DNA from: Thermoplasmata archaeon
Lineage (GTDB): Archaea; Thermoplasmatota; Thermoplasmata; UBA184
NCBI GenBank assembly: GCA_021827545.1
Contig: JAKAVH010000155.1
Span: 1-11,856, forward strand
Length of the DNA: 11,856 bases
Reading direction: 5' to 3'
The position numbers were made by a program, and so were the translations under genes. Every line of letters starts with the position of its first letter. The stretch's first letter is position 1. A model generated the notes under the pieces. That model was given only the letters and a program-made list of their open reading frames with translations, searched no databases and was not told the origin of the DNA. This document shows positions 5,909-11,856 of the stretch, piece after piece.

Positions 5909-6076
5909 ATGGACGGCCGACTGTTCACGGTCCTGGGTTTCCTGGTCCTTCCGGTCGCCCTGCTCGGCCTCACGGTCGCGGAGTTCCACTCGAACCCCGT
6001 GGCGATCCTTGCCTTGCTCGCGATGATGATCGGCGGGGCGTTCTACCTTCTGACCTACAGCGAGACGTTCGCCTAA
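5909..6076 (+). CDS. Small two-span membrane protein
   Basis: A 55-residue hydrophobic protein starting at MDGRLFTVLG. Two membrane spans are visible: about residues 4-25 and about 31-51, joined by a short polar turn (EFHSNP). Both termini are short; no catalytic or metal-binding motif is seen. A longer reading from position 5882 would place the start on the TATA box itself, so ATG 5909 is preferred; it also matches a leaderless transcript. It follows the FtsZ-like gene by 92 bases with its own promoter, so co-regulation is not implied. The function is unknown. Hydrophobic pattern, G/C-rich third positions and promoter spacing support it as real, but the short length limits confidence. Confidence 0.68.
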   Translation: MDGRLFTVLGFLVLPVALLGLTVAEFHSNPVAILALLAMMIGGAFYLLTYSETFA

Positions 6077-6086
6077 GTTCCCCCGC

Positions 6087-6114
6087 CGCGACCGCCGCTG
6101 ACCCCCGGGTCGCG
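6087..6114. terminator. Hairpin between convergent genes
   Basis: CGCGACC (6087-6093) pairs with GGTCGCG (6108-6114) in the 56-base gap between two convergent stop codons. It could mark the 3' ends of both messages. There is no T-tract, and GC-rich sequence makes chance dyads common. Confidence 0.25.
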
Positions 6115-6132
6115 CGCTCCGTCGTCGCCGGG

Positions 6133-6957
6133 CTACCGGTACATCTCGGGGGACGGCGGCTGCGGGGTTTCCGTCGACGGTTGGGAGGGGCGGGCCTTCA
6201 TCGCCGCCCTGAGCGCCTTCTCGATCTGCTCGGCTTGGGCGCGCAGCGGTCCGGTATCGATCTCGATCTCGGGCAGGAGGCGGTCGAGCGACTCGATGAG
6301 CGCCGCGCCCGCCCGGTGGTCCGGCAGGCCCTCGGCGACGCGAGCGCTCACGAGGAGGACGACGACCGGCACGGACCGGCCCAATCCCTGGACGAGGAGA
6401 CCTCCGGAAACCCCGCCGATCACTCCGTCCTCGAGCATCCGCGCCTTCGTGGCCTCGAGGCCGTGCAGGATCGCCGGATCCTTACGAGAGCACGCGAACC
6501 AGACCTGCTCGGGGCGGTCGTCGGTGAGCGCGGCCGCGGTCTCGGCGCTCTCGTCCTCCTCGTCGCCCGCCGGATGGGGCACCACACCTTCGAGGCAAAC
6601 GATCATCCGCGCTCGGTGGCGCTCGGCGTTGTCGAGGATCGTCCGGGCGAGGGCGTTCGCTTGCGGCGGCGTCGGCGGGAACTCGGAGAGCACGAGGGCG
6701 AGGTCGGGGCGGCCGTACGCGCGGACCATGGGATTGACCTCGCCGCCCTGCACGATCGCGATCGGGGAGAGCTCCGGCGAGTCGAACCGGCCGACCCGCG
6801 GGAGCTTGAGCGCACGGATGATGTAGTGCGCGGCCACGATCGCCGCAAGGCCCGCACTCGGGAACGCCGAAACGACCACGGACCCGGTCTGGAACGTCGC
6901 CGACGGCTCGGCTTCCTCGCGCCAGGTGAACTCCAACGGGACCACCGCCCGACGCAA
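6133..6957 (-). CDS. PAC2-family proteasome assembly chaperone/activator homologue with HbYX tail
   Basis: A 274-residue protein of the PAC2 family, whose archaeal members (PbaA/PbaB) associate with the 20S proteasome. Family features: VVVSAFPSAGLAAIVAAHYI (27-46), then FDSPELSPIAIVQGGEV (58-74), VRAYGRPDLALVLSEFPP (78-95), and GGVSGGLLVQG (181-191), the Gly-rich loop near the end of the fold. The C-terminus is a Pro-rich tail ending Met-Tyr-Arg. This fits the HbYX motif (hydrophobic, Tyr, any) that lets activators dock in proteasome alpha-ring pockets, as described for PbaB. The TTG start at 6957 has a Shine-Dalgarno GGAGG at 6966-6970, 8 bases upstream. The longer open frame to 8028 is antisense to fen and not coding. 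It is divergent from fen across 75 bases. Family assignment is firm; the activator role is inference from the tail. Confidence 0.9.
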   Translation of the reverse strand: MRRAVVPLEFTWREEAEPSATFQTGSVVVSAFPSAGLAAIVAAHYIIRALKLPRVGRFDSPELSPIAIVQGGEVNPMVRAYGRPDLALVLSEFPPTPPQANALARTILDNAERHRARMIVCLEGVVPHPAGDEEDESAETAAALTDDRPEQVWFACSRKDPAILHGLEATKARMLEDGVIGGVSGGLLVQGLGRSVPVVVLLVSARVAEGLPDHRAGAALIESLDRLLPEIEIDTGPLRAQAEQIEKALRAAMKARPSQPSTETPQPPSPEMYR

Positions 6958-6965
6958 GGCCCATC

Positions 6966-6970
6966 CCTCC
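6966..6970 (-). promoter_or_regulatory. Shine-Dalgarno site deciding a TTG start
   Basis: Minus-strand GGAGG with an 8-base spacer to TTG at 6957. The ATG that overlaps this region is in another frame and gives an Arg/Pro-rich product, so TTG is the better start for the PAC2 protein. Confidence 0.6.
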
Positions 6971-7032
6971 TTTAGAGCCTGTCGGGAGGGGCCGCGGCAA
7001 CCCCAAGTACTTCCGCCCGCTCCGAGGACGAC

Positions 7033-8067
7033 GTGGGGCTTCCGTTCAAGGAGATCGTCTCCGCGCAAGAGCTCCCCTGGGAGGCGCTCGCCGGGCGTAC
7101 CCTCGCCGTCGACGGCTACAACGCGGTCTACCAGTTCCTCGCGACGCTGCGCCAGCGGGACGGCCAACTGTTCTCCGACGCCGAGGGACGCGTAACGAGC
7201 CACCTCATGGGCGTCTTCTACCGGACCACCTCGTTGCTTCGCGAGGGGGTCCTGCCGCTCTGGGTGTTCGACGGCAAGCCTCCCGAACGCAAGGCGGGAA
7301 CGATCCGCCAGCGGATCGCGACGAAGGAGAAGGCTGAGGAGGAGTGGCAGAAGGCGCTCGCGGCCGGCGACCTTGAAACGGCCCGGCGGAAGGCGGCCCA
7401 GACGTCCCGCCTCACGCGGCCGATGGTGGAGGAGCTCGTAGGGCTCCTCTCGGCGCTCGGCGTTCCCGCGCTCCGGGCCCCCGGCGAGGGCGAGGCCCAG
7501 GCGGCGTTCATGGCCGCGAAGGGGACGGTCTGGGCAGCGGCGTCGGAAGATTACGACAGCCTCCTCTTCGGAGCCCCTCGACTCGTTCGCGGGCTCGCGG
7601 CGCGAGGTCGCGGGGCCACGAGCCCCGGCGCTCAGCTGATCGACCGGGGGGACCTCCTGCTGACCCTCGGCATCGATGCGGAGGAGCTCATCCTCCTCGG
7701 GATCCTGGTGGGGACCGACTTCAACGACGGGGCCCCCGGCTACGGGCCGAAGAAGGCGCTCAAGCTCGTCCGACAGCATCTCGGTTTCGCGAGGACCGCC
7801 GAGACGGCAGGCCTCGACCCGGTCGAGGCGAGAGAGGTCGCCGACATCTTCCGGCACCCGAACGCCACCGACACCCCGGCGCCCGCGTTCGGGCCGGTCG
7901 ACGAGACCGCGGTCCGGCGGATCCTCGTGGACGAACACGGGTTCTCCGAGGCCCGGGTGCGGGCCGCGATCTCGCGCGCCCGGCAGCGCCCGGTCCCGAG
8001 CGCGAGCCCGAACGAGGCCCGGGGCCACCAGACGCTGCTCGAGACGTTCGGGGGGTCCGCGCCGTGA
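7033..8067 (+). CDS. fen: Flap endonuclease FEN-1 (XPG/Rad2 family)
   Basis: Structure-specific nuclease that removes 5' flaps during Okazaki fragment maturation and base-excision repair. Its 344 residues match the archaeal length. The acidic metal-binding residues are present at the expected places: D27 (VDGYN), D80 (VFDG), E152 and E154 (GEGEAQ), D173 and D175 (EDYDSLLFG), and D229 (VGTDFN). The helix-two-turn-helix DNA-binding segment GAPGYGPKKAL is at 233-243. The C-terminal PCNA-binding box is QTLLETFG (333-340), with Gly where a second aromatic residue is usual. The GTG start at 7033 gives the family-typical MGLPFKEIV beginning and has GAGG at 7024-7027. It is the first gene of a cluster; its stop codon overlaps the next start by 4 bases (GTGA). 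Confidence 0.97.
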   Translation: MGLPFKEIVSAQELPWEALAGRTLAVDGYNAVYQFLATLRQRDGQLFSDAEGRVTSHLMGVFYRTTSLLREGVLPLWVFDGKPPERKAGTIRQRIATKEKAEEEWQKALAAGDLETARRKAAQTSRLTRPMVEELVGLLSALGVPALRAPGEGEAQAAFMAAKGTVWAAASEDYDSLLFGAPRLVRGLAARGRGATSPGAQLIDRGDLLLTLGIDAEELILLGILVGTDFNDGAPGYGPKKALKLVRQHLGFARTAETAGLDPVEAREVADIFRHPNATDTPAPAFGPVDETAVRRILVDEHGFSEARVRAAISRARQRPVPSASPNEARGHQTLLETFGGSAP

Positions 8068-9539
8068 GCCGGTTCGAGTGCGTCCCCAACTTCTCCGAGG
8101 GCCGCGACGAGTCGAAGGTCGCGCGGATCGCCGCGGCCGCCCGGGAGGTCCCCGGCGTCACGGTGCTCGACGTCGAGCGGAACGCCGACCACCACCGGTC
8201 GGTGATCAGCCTCGTCGGCGAGGGCGATGCGCTCGTCGAAGCGGTCGTCCGGATGATGACCGTGGCGACCGCCACGATCGACCTCACGCACCACCAGGGC
8301 GAGCACCCCCGGATGGGCGCCACCGACGTGGTGCCGTTCGTCCCCCTCGGCTCGGCCTCGATGGCGGAAGCGGTGAAGCTCGCGGAGCGCCTCGGCGAAC
8401 GTGTCGCCCGCGAACTCGGTATCCCGGTCTATCTCTACGCGGCGGCGGCCCGACGGCCCGACCGCGCGGACCTCGCGAAGGTCCGCGAGGGCCAGTTCGA
8501 GGGGATCCGCGACTCGATCGCGGCCGACCCGGCCCGCGCGCCCGATTTCGGCCCGGCGAAGATCCACCCTACCGCGGGCGCGGTCGCGATCGGCGCACGA
8601 CCGGTGCTCATCGCCTACAACGCCTACCTCACGACGGCCGACGTGTCGATCGCGAAGAGGGTCGCGAAGGCGGTGCGGGCCCGGGACGGCGGTCTTCCCG
8701 AGGTCAAGGCGCTCGGGTTCGAGATCCGGGAGCGGTCGCGCGCCCAGGTCTCCATGAACCTGACGGACTACCGGGTGACGCCGATCCACCGGGCCCTGGA
8801 GGCCGTCCGTCGGGAGGCGCAACGCTACGGCGCCGGCATCGAGGAGTCCGAGATCGTGGGCCTCGTGCCCGAGGACGCGCTCTTCGACGCGGCGGAGTAC
8901 TACCTCCAGCTCCACTCGTTCGACCGGGAGGCCGTGCTCGAGCGCAAGGTCCGCGCGGTCGACGCGGCGACTCCCGGTGGGGAATCAATCGCGTCGTTCG
9001 CCGCCCGCCTGGCGGCGCGCACGCCGACGCCCGGCGGTGGGAGCGCCTCCGCGGTCGCGGCAGCGCTCGGAGCGGCGCTCGGCGAAATGGTGCTCGCCTA
9101 CTCGATGGACCCGGCGAACCCCGCGGAGGACCTCCGCGAGGTGGCCCGCGCACTGACCGAAGGTCGGGGCCGCCTGCTCGAGCTCGCGGAGGAGGACAGC
9201 CGCTCGTACGAGGCCGTCCGAGCGGCCCGTCGCGCGCGCAAGGAACGGGCGGGGGCGGCGGACGTCCAGGCGGCGTACGTCGCGGCGCTCGAGGCCGCCG
9301 CGAACGCCCCCCTCGAGACGGCTCGTCGGTCGGCCGAGCTCTCGGTCCGGATCGAGGCGGTCCGCGGTCGAACGAAGCCGGCGCTGGGAAGTGACCTCGT
9401 GACCGCGCTCGCCCTCCTCCGGGCGGCGACCGAGGGCGCGCTCGCGAACGTCGCCATCAACCTCGATGACCTCAGGGCTGTCGGCCGCCCGGTCGAGGCG
9501 TTCGAGGTCGAGATCGGCCGGCTGCGACCGCGAGGCTGA
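8064..9539 (+). CDS. ftcD: Glutamate formimidoyltransferase / formimidoyl-THF cyclodeaminase fusion
   Basis: Bifunctional enzyme of 491 residues. The N-terminal half (1 to about 298) moves the formimino group from N-formiminoglutamate to tetrahydrofolate. Motifs: CVPNFSEGR at 6-14 and GEHPRMGATDVVPFVP at 79-94; H81 lies at the position of the known catalytic His. The C-terminal half (about 305-490) is the helical cyclodeaminase, which releases ammonia to give methenyl-THF. Motifs: TPTPGGGSASAVAAALGAAL at 320-339 and the closing TKPALGSDLVTA at 438-449 with NVAIN at 462-466. This order is the same as in the animal fusion enzyme, with a shorter linker. The GTG start overlaps the fen stop by 4 bases, indicating translational coupling. 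Histidine-degradation partners (hutH, hutU, hutI) are not in the window. The enzyme implies that the organism uses THF-type folate. Confidence 0.95.
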   Translation: MSRFECVPNFSEGRDESKVARIAAAAREVPGVTVLDVERNADHHRSVISLVGEGDALVEAVVRMMTVATATIDLTHHQGEHPRMGATDVVPFVPLGSASMAEAVKLAERLGERVARELGIPVYLYAAAARRPDRADLAKVREGQFEGIRDSIAADPARAPDFGPAKIHPTAGAVAIGARPVLIAYNAYLTTADVSIAKRVAKAVRARDGGLPEVKALGFEIRERSRAQVSMNLTDYRVTPIHRALEAVRREAQRYGAGIEESEIVGLVPEDALFDAAEYYLQLHSFDREAVLERKVRAVDAATPGGESIASFAARLAARTPTPGGGSASAVAAALGAALGEMVLAYSMDPANPAEDLREVARALTEGRGRLLELAEEDSRSYEAVRAARRARKERAGAADVQAAYVAALEAAANAPLETARRSAELSVRIEAVRGRTKPALGSDLVTALALLRAATEGALANVAINLDDLRAVGRPVEAFEVEIGRLRPRG

Positions 9540-9545
9540 GGAAGG
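9538..9545 (+). promoter_or_regulatory. Shine-Dalgarno site of the riboflavin reductase gene
   Basis: GAGGAAGG overlaps the ftcD stop codon and lies 4 bases before ATG 9550. It supports this start over the upstream in-frame ATG at 9466, which would lie inside ftcD. Confidence 0.6.
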
Positions 9546-9549
9546 CCCC

Positions 9550-10257
9550 ATGGAGCCCTCTCGGGAGTCGGGCCGGGGCGCACGACCGGAGGTCTGGGTC
9601 AATTGCGCCGCGTCGTTCGACGGACGACTCGCCTACGCGGACGGTGCCCGGGCCCGGCTCTCGTCGCCCGAGGACCTCGTCCGGGTCCAAACGCTACGTC
9701 GGGACTCGGACGCCATCCTGGTCGGCGTCGGCACGGTGGTGAAGGACGACCCGTCCCTGCGCGTGCACTGGGAGCTCCTCGGCGAACCGGTCGGACGGAA
9801 CCCCACGCGGGTGGTCGTCGACGGGAGCGGCCGGACGCCCGAGTCCGCCCGGGTCCTCGACACGACGGCGTCGACGATCGTCGCTACCTCCCGACGCTCG
9901 ACCCGCCGTTTCCCGGCCCACGTCCGGGTCGTCGTCTGCGGCGAGCGCCGGGTCGAGATCCCCGAGCTCTTCCGCCGACTCCACGATCTCGGGGTCCAAC
10001 GGATGCTGGTCGAGGGGGGGGCCGAGATCCTCTCGAGCGTCCTTCGCTCGGGCCTCTTCGACCGGTTCACGGTCTACACCGCACCGGTCGGCATCGGAGG
10101 AGCGACCGCGCCGCCGATCCTGGCAGGCCCCGAGACCCACGGACCCGACGAGACGGTCGACCTCCGCCTGGTCGGTATCGAGCGGCTCGGCGAGGGGCTC
10201 GTCGCGACCTACACACCCCGTCGGGACCCCCCGGCCCGCACGGCGCTTCCCCGGTAG
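9550..10257 (+). CDS. arfC: 2,5-diamino-6-ribosylamino-pyrimidinone 5'-phosphate reductase (riboflavin pathway)
   Basis: NADPH-dependent reductase that opens and reduces the ribose ring to a ribitylamino side chain, an early step in archaeal riboflavin and F420 precursor synthesis. It has 235 residues, the normal length for the archaeal/fungal stand-alone reductase, with no N-terminal deaminase domain as in bacterial RibD. Family motifs: VNCAASFDGRLA (17-28), DAILVGVGTVVKDDPSLRV (54-72), RVVVDGSGRTP (87-97), MLVEGGAEILSSVLRSGL (152-169) and the strand FTVYTAPVGIGG (173-184). The start is ATG 9550, 10 bases after the ftcD stop, so it is probably the last gene of the fen-ftcD-arfC unit. Specificity follows from family and archaeal context; other dihydrofolate-reductase-fold RibD relatives are the alternative. 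Confidence 0.91.
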   Translation: MEPSRESGRGARPEVWVNCAASFDGRLAYADGARARLSSPEDLVRVQTLRRDSDAILVGVGTVVKDDPSLRVHWELLGEPVGRNPTRVVVDGSGRTPESARVLDTTASTIVATSRRSTRRFPAHVRVVVCGERRVEIPELFRRLHDLGVQRMLVEGGAEILSSVLRSGLFDRFTVYTAPVGIGGATAPPILAGPETHGPDETVDLRLVGIERLGEGLVATYTPRRDPPARTALPR

Positions 10258-10288
10258 CCGCCCGAGACCGGCCGGGGCGGGGCATAGG

Positions 10289-10295
10289 TTCATAA
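10289..10295 (+). promoter_or_regulatory. TATA-like box for the four-span membrane protein
   Basis: TTCATAA in a GC-rich gap. Its centre is 28 bases before GTG 10320 and 34 before ATG 10326, but only 16 before GTG 10308, arguing against that earliest start. Confidence 0.4.
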
Positions 10296-10325
10296 CCCCC
10301 GGCCCGCGTGATTAGTACCGTGACG

Positions 10326-10727
10326 ATGGCTACTCCGATGGCGATGGCGCCCCCGTACCCCGCGCGGCGTCCCCTCGGCGTATCGATCCTCGCGGTCCTG
10401 GTCGGGATCTACGGGGTCGTCCTGATCCTCGGCGGACTCCTCCTCCTCGTCGGCTCGGTCGCCCTGTCGGCCCTCGGCTTCGGACCCCATTTCCTCGGCC
10501 TCGTGGGGGTGCTCGCGGGCGCGGTCGTGCTAATCGTCGGCCTGATCATCCTCGGGGTCGCGCTCGGGCTCTGGCACCTTCGGCTCTGGGCCCTCGTCCT
10601 CGCCCTGATCGTGACGTTCGTCGAACTCCTCGGTTACGCGGTCGGTGGAAACTTCGTCAGCTTCGGGTTCATCTTCTCGCTCATCATCTTCGTCTACCTG
10701 ATCGCCGTCCACCGACACTTCCACTAG
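10326..10727 (+). CDS. Four-span integral membrane protein of unknown function
   Basis: A 133-residue hydrophobic protein (from ATG 10326). After a short Pro/Ala/Met-rich cytoplasmic leader and PARRPLGVSILAVL, four membrane spans are visible: about 18-47, 57-82, 86-107 and 112-127. It ends with a His-rich tail, VHRHFH. The N-terminal RPLG motif leading straight into the first span recurs in small archaeal and bacterial membrane proteins of unknown role; I do not assign a family. In-frame GTG codons at 10308 and 10320 are alternative starts; TATA spacing fits 10320 or 10326. It sits 68 bases after arfC with its own promoter-like element, so it is probably a separate unit. Conserved charged residues that would suggest transport are not obvious inside the spans. 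Confidence 0.82.
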   Translation: MATPMAMAPPYPARRPLGVSILAVLVGIYGVVLILGGLLLLVGSVALSALGFGPHFLGLVGVLAGAVVLIVGLIILGVALGLWHLRLWALVLALIVTFVELLGYAVGGNFVSFGFIFSLIIFVYLIAVHRHFH

Positions 10728-10816
10728 GCCAAGGATACTCGGCCCGGGGGCCGGCGGGGCGGGTCCCGTCCCGGGTCGCTCCGACGCGCACCCGTTATCC
10801 GTCCGAACGACTCCCC

Positions 10817-10826
10817 GGGAGGGGGA
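10817..10826 (+). promoter_or_regulatory. Shine-Dalgarno site of the FAH-family gene
   Basis: GGGAGGGGGA ends 5 bases before GTG 10832 and supports that start. A weak TATA-like GTTATC lies at 10794-10799. Confidence 0.55.
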
Positions 10827-10831
10827 TTCGC

Positions 10832-11839
10832 GTGAAGCTCGTGCACTTCACCCTGCAGGACCAGTTCCACTTCGGCATGATCACGGACTCGAACGAGTTC
10901 ATCGACCTCGACAACGCGTGCCGGGATTACTATGGGGTCAATCCGGTGAAGGGCGCCGACCCGAGCCGGTTCCGCGACATGCAGGCGTTCTTCTCGGGAG
11001 GGGCCGGCTCCGTCGAACTCACGAGGAAGATCACCGAGTACATCGACCGGCGGCGCAAGATGGGCTGGACGCCCCGCGCCGCGACCGGCGCGCGTCTCTT
11101 GTTCAAGGCCGAGGAGGGTGTCAAGCTCCTCGCCCCGGTCGTGCGGGGCGTGAAGGTCTACTGCCTCGCCTCGAATTCCCGCTCGCACGTGACGGAGCAG
11201 GGGAAGCCGATCCCGAAGCACCCGTACGTCTTCACGCGGTTCGCGAACAGCCTTGTCGGACCGACCGAGCCGCTCGTCCTCAACCCCGCGGGCTCGTTCC
11301 CCGACGTCGAGCTCGAGCTCGCGGTCGTGGTCGGCAAACGGGGCAAGCACATTCCCGTCGAGCAGGCGATGGAGCACATCGCGGGCTACACGATCGCGCT
11401 CGATCTGGGCTACCGCGATCTCCAGTACCCCGCCGACGGCGGCCCCGTCGACTGGGTCATGGGGAAGGGGTTCGACGGGACGATGGCCGTCGGGCCGTGG
11501 GTCGTCCCGAAGGAGGAGGTCGGGGAACCGTACCCGCTCGCGATGGAGCTCAAGGTCGGCGGGGTCGTCCGGCAGGCCGGCGACACCACCGACTACATCT
11601 TCCGGATCCCCGAGGTGCTCGCGCACCTTTCGACGGGGATCACGTTCGAGCCGGGGGACCTCATCTCCCTCGGGAGCCTCGGCGGAGTCCCCGGCTACGA
11701 GTTCGGCAACGAGTCGAGGAAGCTCAAGCCGGGCGACCAGATCGAGGCGACGATCGACCGGATCGGTCGCCTCCTCATCCCGGTGAGGGCCGAAGCTCCG
11801 CTTCCCCCCGCAGCACCAGGAACAGCGCCACCGGCGTAG
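10832..11839 (+). CDS. Fumarylacetoacetate hydrolase-family protein
   Basis: A 335-residue member of the FAH superfamily, metal-dependent enzymes that hydrolyse, decarboxylate or isomerise beta-keto acids and related compounds. An N-terminal domain (1 to about 105) precedes the catalytic fold. Metal-ligand residues fit the family: E160 and E162 in DVELELAVVVG, and D191 in IALDLGYRDLQ. The KGFDGTMAVGPWVV segment (212-225) matches the usual K-x-F-D...GPW region. The usual glycine-rich end motif (TGTPxGVG) is replaced by LGSLGGVPGYEFG (280-292), so the active-site edge may differ. A Pro/Ala-rich tail ends the protein. The substrate cannot be told from sequence; no aromatic-catabolism neighbours are present. 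GTG 10832 is supported by a strong Shine-Dalgarno site. It could belong to a catabolic pathway continuing to the right of the window. Confidence 0.92.
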   Translation: MKLVHFTLQDQFHFGMITDSNEFIDLDNACRDYYGVNPVKGADPSRFRDMQAFFSGGAGSVELTRKITEYIDRRRKMGWTPRAATGARLLFKAEEGVKLLAPVVRGVKVYCLASNSRSHVTEQGKPIPKHPYVFTRFANSLVGPTEPLVLNPAGSFPDVELELAVVVGKRGKHIPVEQAMEHIAGYTIALDLGYRDLQYPADGGPVDWVMGKGFDGTMAVGPWVVPKEEVGEPYPLAMELKVGGVVRQAGDTTDYIFRIPEVLAHLSTGITFEPGDLISLGSLGGVPGYEFGNESRKLKPGDQIEATIDRIGRLLIPVRAEAPLPPAAPGTAPPA

Positions 11840-11856
11840 AGAGCGCGTCGGATCCG

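Noticed and set aside
6958..8028. Upstream continuation of the minus-strand PAC2 frame, open across fen
   Set aside because: It is antisense to fen, is rich in Arg/Glu/Gly/Pro and shows no domain. Strong G/C third-position bias on the plus strand keeps this antisense frame open by chance.
1..11856. Window begins with GATC and ends with GGATCCG, like a Sau3AI/BamHI clone junction
   Set aside because: Both are short, common sequences and no vector sequence is visible; it may be chance.
1..11856. CRISPR arrays, insertion sequences, integrases or phage genes
   Set aside because: No regularly spaced direct repeats, transposase or integrase motifs, or attachment-site duplications were seen.

Overview
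This is a GC-rich window that reads as archaeal, most likely euryarchaeal. The evidence is an archaeal flap endonuclease (FEN-1), a PAC2-family proteasome assembly chaperone/activator homologue, an archaeal-type pyrimidine reductase of riboflavin synthesis, two pilins with the archaeal type IV pilin N-terminus, and TATA boxes 29-35 bases upstream of start codons, as in leaderless archaeal transcripts. A high-GC Thermoplasmatota-type lineage would fit the PKD-containing pilin, the single-membrane-span zinc-ribbon protein and the GC content, but this lineage call is a guess.

Layout. 1-471 is the 3' end of a membrane-anchored zinc-ribbon protein. 683-3374 holds two minus-strand pilin genes, each with its own TATA box: a small pilin (2817-3374) and a very large PKD-domain pilin or adhesin (683-2356), separated by a 460-base gap. 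3375-4350 is about 975 bases without a convincing gene. It carries the small pilin promoter, many inverted repeats and, at its right end, a cluster of dyads in front of the next gene. 4351-5816 is a two-gene unit: a protein with two tandem ribbon-helix-helix units, then a divergent tubulin/FtsZ-fold GTPase that appears to stop after the GTPase domain. 5909-6076 is a tiny two-span membrane protein. 6133-6957 (minus) is the PAC2 protein, ending in a proteasome-docking HbYX tail. It diverges from a tight plus-strand cluster (7033-10257) of fen, a formiminotransferase-cyclodeaminase fusion, and the riboflavin-pathway reductase. A four-span membrane protein (10326-10727) and a fumarylacetoacetate hydrolase-family protein (10832-11839) close the window.

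How the parts work together. The pilins suggest a surface filament or adhesion system; their prepilin peptidase and assembly ATPase are not in the window. The RHH plus FtsZ-like pair resembles the haloarchaeal cdrS-ftsZ2 arrangement, where an RHH regulator sits with a tubulin-family gene. The dyad cluster upstream suggests autoregulation. The fen cluster is a housekeeping set (DNA repair/replication, folate one-carbon chemistry, flavin synthesis), apparently co-transcribed because of one 4-base overlap and one 10-base gap. The most unusual item is the truncated FtsZ-like protein and its double-RHH partner; the most unexplained DNA is the repeat-rich non-coding stretch at 3450-4310.
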